From Tenrec ecaudatus (Eukaryota > Chordata > Mammalia > Afrosoricida > Tenrecidae): a stretch of 64,000 nt of DNA. Positions 56,851-64,000 of this stretch are shown piece after piece; positions within the stretch are counted from its first letter, which is position 1; each line of letters begins with the position of its first letter. The stretch spans positions 77,789,700 through 77,853,699 of the forward strand of contig NC_134546.1 of NCBI RefSeq assembly GCF_050624435.1, read 5' to 3'. The translations under genes and the position numbers were made by a program. A model generated the notes under the pieces. The model ran no database searches. It saw only the letters and a program-made list of their open reading frames with translations, and was not told where the DNA came from.

Positions 56851-57124
56851 TATAGGGTACTTGGACTTTCTTAGAGTCACTCTTAGCTATCACCACTGCG
56901 GCAGCTGTTTCTGGCACTACAGATAGAATCCAGGGTTGCTACCAGAATCACACAATGTATAGGAGAACATCCTACAATAAGTACTCAAGGAGCAAAAAAT
57001 AACAGCAGTGCCAACATTGAAGAAATCTATATAATGTCTTAACACCAGTCAACATGAAGAGAAATGTTCATCTGAAGAAAGTAAAGATCGTGATGTATGT
57101 AAGTTATATTTAGAGGAACCTGGA

Positions 57125-57330
57125 CCACAAAATCATGTGGCACAATGATTAAGTAATCAACTTCTGAGAAACAGGTTGGCAGTTCAAAACTATTCAGTGA
57201 TGACTCATTTGGTTAAAGATCTGATAACTTTCTCCCATCAGTATTAAAGAAAAGAAAACCCTCTTCAGATAGTTCTCTTCCATGCAGGTTCTCTATGAGT
57301 CTCTGCGCCTAAACAGCCTTGGATGCTTAA
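57125..57330 (+). mobile_element. AfroSINE, diverged
   Basis: tcatgtggcacaatgattaa, caggttggcagttcaaaact, ggttctctatgagtctctgc. Confidence 0.7.
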
Positions 57331-57639
57331 AGTTCTTTAAATATGTGGACAAGACATTGGCTACCAATAATTAGCCAAAGTACAGTGAACGTCAACATAA
57401 GAGCACTTATAAAGACATTGTAGTCTGTTACATATTTCCCTTTGCTAGATGTGCTTTTCTGCATAAAACACGTACCTTTCCCCCAGCACTGTTATTCAAA
57501 CCAGGAAGAATGTTGTATGTTCCGTTTTATTTTCTTTTTGATGATGCAAAGTGCCAGAGTGCATTCCAAATTCTAAGCGATTCAATGTACAACAAAATGA
57601 AATAATGCCTAATTCAACATCACACTCACAATGAATATT

Positions 57640-57960
57640 TTTGAGCCCAATGTTACAGCCACTGTGCCAATCCACCTCATTATGTGCCTGTTCTTCACTG
57701 ATCCCCTACTTTATTGTGGTTGATGTCTTTCTCAGGGGACTGGTATCAAAACTTTACATGAAACAAAGTCTCCCCATCATTGATTCTAAGGAACTCTCTT
57801 GCTGTCCTCCTTTCAACACAGATCTGTTTGTTTTATTGCCAGCCTGCCCCACAGTACTTCCATCATTCTTTTTGAACATCATAAGTTAAAGGCCATAATT
57901 TTTTCCCATGGCCTTCCTTTTTTATACTCGAGAGTTCATATGCATATAGTAATATTGAAA
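57640..57960 (-). mobile_element. RTE LINE fragment
   Basis: Minus-strand text: atgttacagccactgtgcca, ttgatgtctttctcagggga, ctgtcctcctttcaacacag. Confidence 0.65.
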
Positions 57961-58026
57961 ATATTATGACTTGGCTTTTGAAAGTGACATTTTTGAAACC
58001 GTGTAATATGGACCTGTCGGTGCAGA

Positions 58027-58222
58027 GATGTCAAGGGCTGTGGTGGTGCTGTGGGATAAGATTTGCTCATCACAAACAAGGTCAGGGATTCAAACCAGTC
58101 AACTGTTCCTCCTGAGCAAGATGACATTGTCTATTCCTGTACATAATTACACTCAGCAGAAGCCTAACAAGCAGTTCTAATCAGTCTTATAGGGTTCCTA
58201 TGAGTCAGAGTAGATTTGCTTT
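58027..58222 (+). mobile_element. AfroSINE, complete but diverged
   Basis: Starts gctgtggtggtgctgtggga and ends ctatgagtcagagtagattt. In unit B copy 1 only its 3' half is present, fused to an ERVL LTR at 20813/20814. Confidence 0.65.
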
Positions 58223-58241
58223 TGAAAGAAGAGCTTGTTCA

Positions 58242-60005
58242 GGAAGTGGGTGAGTGGAGTTAAAAAAGCAGCCACCGGGAGTCTGTGGCCATTTCAGTTG
58301 GAAGGAGGAATGTATTTTGGGAACCCTCACCTTTGTGACTATGGAGAATGCAAAAGGCAAGGAGCTGAACTCCGCAGGGAATCCCTCGGAAGAGTGTGTC
58401 ACTCTCAGCTTTGAACCAGTTTTTAGAACCTGAACTTGTCCCTTGTGCTACGAATGAACCAAGCATGTCGTCAAATGTGCAAAACTGTGCATCTCAGGTG
58501 ACTCAACAAAAAAGAATTAAAAAAGAAAAAGAGAATTCGCAAAGCAATGACAACTTGAAATCCCGAAAGAAGATTCCGATTCCTACATTACCATCAAAAC
58601 TGCCGCCGGTTCATCTGGTTCACCGAGACATCCTGTGGACCTGGTTCCATCAATTAAAGCTGAGCACCAAGGGCCAGCAACTAGATGCATATAAGCGACT
58701 GTGTGAACATGCTTACCCGAGTCAAAATCAGAATTTTCCTGCCACAGCAAAGGAAGCCAAGATCCAGACATGGCTAAAAAAATCAAATGTGGCCAAATCA
58801 AATCTAGACAGTTTACAGAAAAATGAATATGTATCCTGAAGGGACTTGCCCTCCTGAAGCAACTCCTTCCTCTTCAGGAGGGGCACCTGCCTTTGAATTC
58901 GTTCTCCAACAGGACGTCAGTGCAATTGACAATATTGTAATACAGATGACAAGCTCCACCAGTGAGGCTGTGCTGGCCTCCTGGTCAAGAATTGCAGGCA
59001 AAGCTGGGAAGGTGGAGGTGGAAGAATCACCACCAGAGACTCGTGCAGTCAGGTTGTGTGTGGTACATGGGAGAAGTCTCCCTGCAACCAGAAGAGGCTG
59101 GTTTCGATTCCAGTTTCATGCTGGACAAGCCTGGGTCCCTGAGAAACCAGAAAGAGTGAGTGCTTTCTTCTTGATACCTGCCAGTAGTTTTCCACCTCCG
59201 CATATGGAAGACAACCTGCTGTGTCCCAAATGTGTCTAGAGGAACTGGGTATTCAAAGAAAGCCTCCACAGTGAGTAGAGTACCTCGGAAAAGGACACTT
59301 CCAAGATTGCTGTTAACGATTGTCATCTTGTCCTTCTGGGCTTCCGTCCATGCCCTCCCATGGTCCTGCTCGTGGTGGGCACAGACTGCCGGGGTGGGTG
59401 TCCCCTTTTGCAATCTGGACTGTGAAGTCAACCCCAGTTTTGCTTGCTGCTTCCTGAGTTGAGATTTAGAAGACACTGATGTTTAAAATTGTTACAACTT
59501 TACAAATTACCATACGTCCCAGCTAATAAAAAACATAAATAGTTCAAAGTCCACAAATTCCAACATTTCCTTGACCCTCTGAAGTACACATGGATTAAGC
59601 TGAGCTTTGGTAGAGAGTGCTTCTGATGAGAATGGGTTGTGCCCCAGTTACTGAAGACAAGATTACTAAGTTTGCCTCTGTACTGAACTTTCCTTGCCTG
59701 AACACTGACTTTAGGAGCTGTTCCTTTCTAACTGTAAGCTTAATGACTTCAAGAAGTTGAATATTTAAGACAAAAATACATAATATTCTTAAGATAGAAA
59801 ACATGTTTCCAAAATATCTGTAATTTGGCTCTGGTATCAATGTTATCACCATTGCTATTACTGGTAGCCATCTTGAAAAAGATTAAGCACGATGCACTGA
59901 AGTTATAGATGCTCTTGTGTACTTCATCTTTTGTATGTGTGGGGATCAAATATGTGAATTATTCGCCAGTATTCTTGTAAGGATTAAAGCAACAACCAAA
60001 AGAAA
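58242..60005 (+). pseudogene. DPPA4: DPPA4 processed pseudogene (retrocopy)
   Basis: Intronless cDNA copy of developmental pluripotency-associated 4, a SAP-domain chromatin protein of germ and stem cells. ATG at 58341 opens MENAKGKEL, close to human DPPA4 MEKAKGKE. The frame breaks near 58430. The next frame carries KKIPIPTLPSKLPPVHLVHR and the SAP motif (LSTKGQQLDAYKRL, 58660-58710). It shifts again near 58830. The third frame holds the C-terminal domain (LCVVHGRSLPA, FQFHAGQAWVPEKPE, NLLCPKC) and stops at 59237-59239, about 15 codons early. The 3' UTR ends with ATTAAA (59983-59988) and an A-rich tail. A 17-base duplication (one mismatch) flanks it at 58225-58241 and 60006-60022. DPPA2 fits less well. 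Not a functional gene. Confidence 0.92.
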
Positions 60006-60466
60006 AAAGAAGAGATTGTTCATTTTTAGGTCAGTGGCTTGGTTTTCTGATTTTCCCTCAGCCAGAAGAATGTCTGGTGTGTTCCTAGCTCTCAGACCTC
60101 ACAAAGAAAAAACAGTTCATGAATTAGTGGATGACTGTTTAAATCAAACAATACTACTACACTAGAACTCTGATTTTGTAATTTCAAATATTGGAATCTG
60201 GGGAGCCAGCTAATTCAATATGCTTGTGGGTCACATCACTCCTATCTCTATCATCCAACTTGATTCAAGAATCAGCTCTGGAGACACTTTGTTGTGGAGC
60301 TGTGGTGCCTGTGCATTACCACACTGTTCATCACCTCGTGTAACATCCAGGAACACTCATAGGCAAATGCCTGTTGTGGTTTCTTACCTAATGAGACCAC
60401 CACCATCACCACCCTGCAATCAGGGGATTCCAGAGCCTTCTGAGTCAGGGAGCCTTTGATGCAGAA

Positions 60467-60886
60467 ATGTTTGCCTCCTTTCTCTTCCTCCTCCTGATGG
60501 TGCTGGGTCTCCCATCAGGTCAGTGGCAGGGAAATGCAGTGGATCATAGCACATTCAAAGACATATAGAGCCTTTAATGCTTGTTTCCGAAGACTCCAGG
60601 GGCCCTCTCCCACATGCAGCTACAGGAGTCAGGTGATCAGGTGGTGAAGCTTCTCAGACCCTCACTCTCACCTCTACCATCACTAGGGACTCTGTCTCCA
60701 AAACCAGTGCTACTTGGGACTGGATCAGACAGAGCCCTGGGAGAAGCCTGAAGTGGATGTGAAAGACCTTCTATGGGTGAGTGGTTTAGTGAATACACAC
60801 CATGTCTCAGAGACCATCTAGTCACATCCATGAACCAGTTCTCCCTGCAGCTGAGCTCTGTGACCACTGACAACCACTGTGTAAGG
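60467..60886 (+). pseudogene. IGHV6: IGHV6-like pseudogene, unit B copy 2
   Basis: The leader from 60467 ([17 protein letters not shown]) has a better donor (aggtcagt) than copy 1. The exon 2 acceptor is ctccag at 60594-60599. FR1 reads MQLQESG, then frame loss near [12 protein letters not shown]1-FR2 keeps [18 protein letters not shown] stop lies in FR2 (aagtggatg-tga). The FR3 end [13 protein letters not shown] is present, but YYCAR is replaced by DNHCV-type text and no heptamer follows. The first Cys is lost. Confidence 0.85.
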
Positions 60887-60959
60887 AGATAAGGAGAGGG
60901 AAAATCAATGTGACCCCACACACAATTCACCATGCAGGACAGCTGGGGGCTGAACTAAG

Positions 60960-61795
60960 AGAGCTCTTATACCAGCAGGGGTAGCTCAGACCCGGGAAGA
61001 AGAAGCAGGTGGGTGTGTGAGCACAGATGAGATCTTCGGCTGTGTCTTGAGTTTGCTTTGTTCCCACTGCTTAGGAGCAGATTGAGAGGAAACTCCAGTA
61101 GAAACTTCCTGAGGAGAGTATGGGGGTGGGGGTAGTTTTGTCACTGTATGCTGAATTTTTTTCTTTTCTTTTTAACTTGAGTAATTTCTCTTAAAATTTG
61201 GTCAGTATTTTCCATGTTCTTAAACATAGACCCTGGGATCTTCTTCAGAATTACATTAAAGTTATAGATTGCTTAGAATGTGTAACTTTCACGTTAAGGC
61301 TTCCTCTTCAGAAACATGACCCGTTATTCTAATTATGGTTGTGTCTTTTGGTATCTTGGAATAATGTTTTCTTATAATTTTCTTTCTATAAGACTTTTGT
61401 TTCTCTGCTTGGGCTTACTCCAATTTACTTTATATTTTAGGTGGTTATTGTACATTGTACTATTTTCTGATTTTCTTTTCAGTGCTTTCTCTATCAGTAC
61501 TTGGGAATCAAACTGATTATCTGTGTTTCCCTTATAACTTGTGAAATTGCTTAACCTTCCAACTGGTTTCAATAATTCTTCTAGAGCTTTTGGGTTTTCT
61601 ATGTTTAGAGTGATATCATCAGCAATTTTAGAGTGTTTTACTTCTTTATTACCATTTTGGATGCATTCATTTACCATTTGTTTATTTATAGTTATAGTTA
61701 AATTTGCAGCACGATATGAAATAATATTTGCATTTAATGGTATCCTCATCTGGTTCCAATTTGAAAGGTGAATGCTTGTACTTCCTCTCCATGGA
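60960..61795. other. AT-rich unit B DNA
   Basis: Duplicate of 21890-22690. No gene; small open frames on both strands reflect low GC. Confidence 0.55.
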
Positions 61796-61829
61796 GTGCA
61801 ATGTTTGACATTGGCATTGTATGTTGCTT

Positions 61830-62660
61830 TTTAATGTCCTATCAAATCAGTTTGAACTCATAGCAACACTAGAGAAAACAGAATGAAACAGAATCATCCT
61901 CACAATTGTCATGTATGAGGCCTTTGTTGCAATACTGTGCCAGTCTATGTTCTTAAAGGTCATCCTTCAAAAAATGACCTTATGCTTTATCAAGCAGGAT
62001 GTCTTTTTCCAAGTTCTGATTTCCTTGACAGTGTTCAAAGTATTTGAGATCAAGTAATACTATGCTCACTTCTTTCTATTAAGCATCACAAGTGTACATT
62101 ATCCAATATAGGATTGTTTGTTCCTCTGACAGTCCACCACAGAGTCAAATTGTTCACCAGTATCATGATTCAAATACATTGTTTAATCTTCGATCTTTCT
62201 CATTCATTGTCCAACTTTCACATGCATCTGAGACCATTGAAAACTTCATAGCTTGGGGCAGGTGTACTTTAGTCCTCAAAGAGACATTCTTGCTCTTCAA
62301 TCTTTAAAGAGGTCTTGTGCTGCAGATTCACTGAAATGCACCATTTGATTGACTGCTGCTTCCTGAACACTGACTGTAGATCTAAGCAAGATGACCTCCA
62401 TCACAACTTCAATCTTATCTCCACTTACCATATTTTATATTGGTCCCATAGTGAGAAGTTTCATTTTCTTTGAATTGATTTTTAATGTAGAGTGAAGGCA
62501 GCAATTTCTGAACTTCATCAGTAAGTTTTCAAGTCATGCTATATTGGAACATGTAGTTTTATTTCACCTGCAGATCACAGATTATTAGCGGGGTTTACTA
62601 GATGCTGATGTTGTATTTTCCATTTAATACAGCTTCTCAGATTATTTTTTCAGTATAGCA
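61830..62660 (-). mobile_element. RTE LINE, unit B copy 2
   Basis: Duplicate of 22700-23600, with matching landmarks (gtatgaggcctttgttgcaa, acattcttgctcttcaatct). Confidence 0.7.
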
Positions 62661-62664
62661 TGGT

Positions 62665-63600
62665 GCACAGTGAAACTCTGACATTTCCAATCATTCTGTT
62701 TTGCTGTGAAGCACAATGAACACCCATGGAAGCAACAATCAAGAAACCACACCACAGATGGCATTGAGCAGAGATATGAAAAATAACTTCATGAAAGTGC
62801 TTAAAATGCTTTCCAGAAAATATGGCAATTCTATAACCAACTATTCCAAGAAAATATTTCACACTCAAACAAGGTCAATCTAACAAACAATAATAGCACC
62901 AATCAATAATGTGAGTTCATATATTTGAATCTTTACAACTTAAATGTCTCCTTCAGTCAAGTACCATTTCATGTCCTTTGCCCATTTTGAGATTCAAACC
63001 TCTGTACATGTTCCATTGTCATTCATGACTGGTATTAAGTGAGATGGCATGATAAAGAAATAGGAGTTAACTCACCAGAAAATATGCAGAGAAATGAGAA
63101 AACATCATAGAATAAATATCTATTATTAATTGGGGTTTTAATAAAATCAAAATCTGTTAACATTCTCTATGCTTTCTGTGTCTGCAGTTTCTTTGATTTC
63201 TCAATAGATGGAGGCAAATCTCAAGAAAGAGGATGAAATTAGACTTTTTCTTGTCAGTTTCTGAGAAAAGACTGGAGGTTTCTCTGCTTTTTCCTTTTTT
63301 TCTTCTGGGGTTTCTAACACACCGATCTCCCCTTCAATTTCCAGGTTAAATTTCAAAACTTGGTGACAAGCATCACTTTTGGGGAAGAGTTCTCTAAAAA
63401 CGACATATTTGTCCATAGTATTGATTTTCTTTTGGCTATTCTTTTACCTAGTCATCACTTCTTTCTAGTAGTATCATGAGGTTCTAAAAATGTGTAGGCA
63501 TAAAAGAAGTTTGCAATAGTTATCGTCATTGATTATCTTGGATGTCCTGTGACAGGTTCAGCATCATTATTTGGACCCAGGAGTGATGAATCCCTCACAG
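62665..63600. other. Unit B/C DNA upstream of the relic
   Basis: Duplicate of 23605-24560, including ttcaatttccaggttaaatt at ~63335. No gene. Confidence 0.6.
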
Positions 63601-63739
63601 ACTCATCACATAAAATTTGCTGTCTCATATTTCTTGCACTGGGTCTACCAAAACCTGGAGAAGAGACTGGAGTCGTTATCAATATGTTTTAGTAGAAGAA
63701 AATAATTAACCATCACAATTGAGTTGACTCTCAAACACA

Positions 63740-63835
63740 AAATGCATGTCCACGAAGCAGTTCTCCCTGCAGCTGAGCTCAATGACAACTGAAGGCACAG
63801 CATCCATTTCTGTGTGAGAGGAACTGTGAGAGGAC
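63740..63835 (+). pseudogene. Clan II FR3 relic, unit C copy 3
   Basis: [15 protein letters not shown] as in the relic at 24690, followed by a damaged end (heptamer-like aactgtg). The window ends ~170 bases later, before the IGHV3 element expected in this unit. Confidence 0.7.
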
Positions 63836-64000
63836 TCAGTGCCATCTCATGCACAAGCTTCCCTACAATAATGACATTGGCGTATAGGAACATGTGGGCT
63901 GCACAAAGCACAGAGCCAGGCTCCCGGGGCAATGGGAAAAGCATGGGGGCAAGGACCTCTTGTTGGCATCTAGGGCTTCCTTTCCCTCCAAATCATTTTC

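Larger units (their letters stand above)
58116..64000 (+). repeat. Duplication unit B, copy 2 (runs off the window)
   Basis: Collinear with 20814-24980 apart from the 58242-60005 retrocopy. Same order: SINE tail, IGHV6-like pseudogene, AT-rich DNA, RTE LINE, clan II relic. Confidence 0.82.

Noticed and set aside
58396-58839. Functional DPPA4-like small gene
   Set aside because: The real start (58341) is in another frame, there are two frameshifts and an early stop, and it has retrocopy hallmarks.
1-64000. CRISPR array, bacterial operon or phage content
   Set aside because: No regularly spaced repeats, no dense coding; introns, SINEs, LINEs and Ig V genes show vertebrate DNA.
1-64000. D or J segments, switch or constant-region exons
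   Set aside because: No 12-RSS pairs flanking short segments, no WGQG-type J motif and no C-domain exons were seen.

Overview
The window is mammalian germline DNA from an immunoglobulin heavy-chain variable (IGHV) locus, read in the V-coding orientation, so D, J and C segments would lie to the right. The host looks afrotherian and most probably a tenrec: AfroSINE copies, many RTE (BovB-type) LINE tails, and a SPIN hAT transposon at 3742-3931. SPINs are described from tenrec but, to my knowledge, not from other afrotherians. The species call is an inference.

Layout. About 17 V elements are visible. Three have an intact leader exon, a spliceable intron, an open V exon and an RSS: an IGHV5-like gene (8901-9334), an IGHV3-like gene (26221-26673) and an IGHV4-like gene (47583-48025, with two extra cysteines and a 21-nt RSS spacer). 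The rest are pseudogenes or relics of clans I, II and III, including two IGHV6-like copies (21389 and 60467). Much of the locus was built by segmental duplication. Unit A is at 16560-20297 and again at 42030-45460. Unit B is at 20814-24980 and again at 58116-64000. Unit C (clan II relic plus IGHV3) is at 12535-15430, 24080-26900, and starts again at 63150 before running off the window.

From 27.1 to 41.9 kb there is no V gene. This block holds stacked retroelements, mostly on the minus strand: an RTE LINE, a class I-like gag fragment, a decayed class II (betaretrovirus-like) provirus interrupted by a mariner transposase relic, an ERVL provirus (gag, protease, RT, RNase H, integrase, dUTPase, 3' LTR) and a plus-strand RTE tail. 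A solo LTR with an exact 6-bp target duplication sits inside a LINE 3' end at 53097-53873. A processed pseudogene of DPPA4, a SAP-domain pluripotency factor, sits at 58242-60005 in unit B copy 2. Its empty site is preserved in unit B copy 1.

The working logic is that of a V cluster: octamer promoter, leader exon, short intron, V exon and a 23-type RSS read by RAG1/RAG2, with rearrangement joining one V to a downstream D-J. Nothing here looks like a new enzymatic system. The unusual material is the cysteine-bearing V gene, the repeat-mediated duplication history and several insertions that can be ordered in time.
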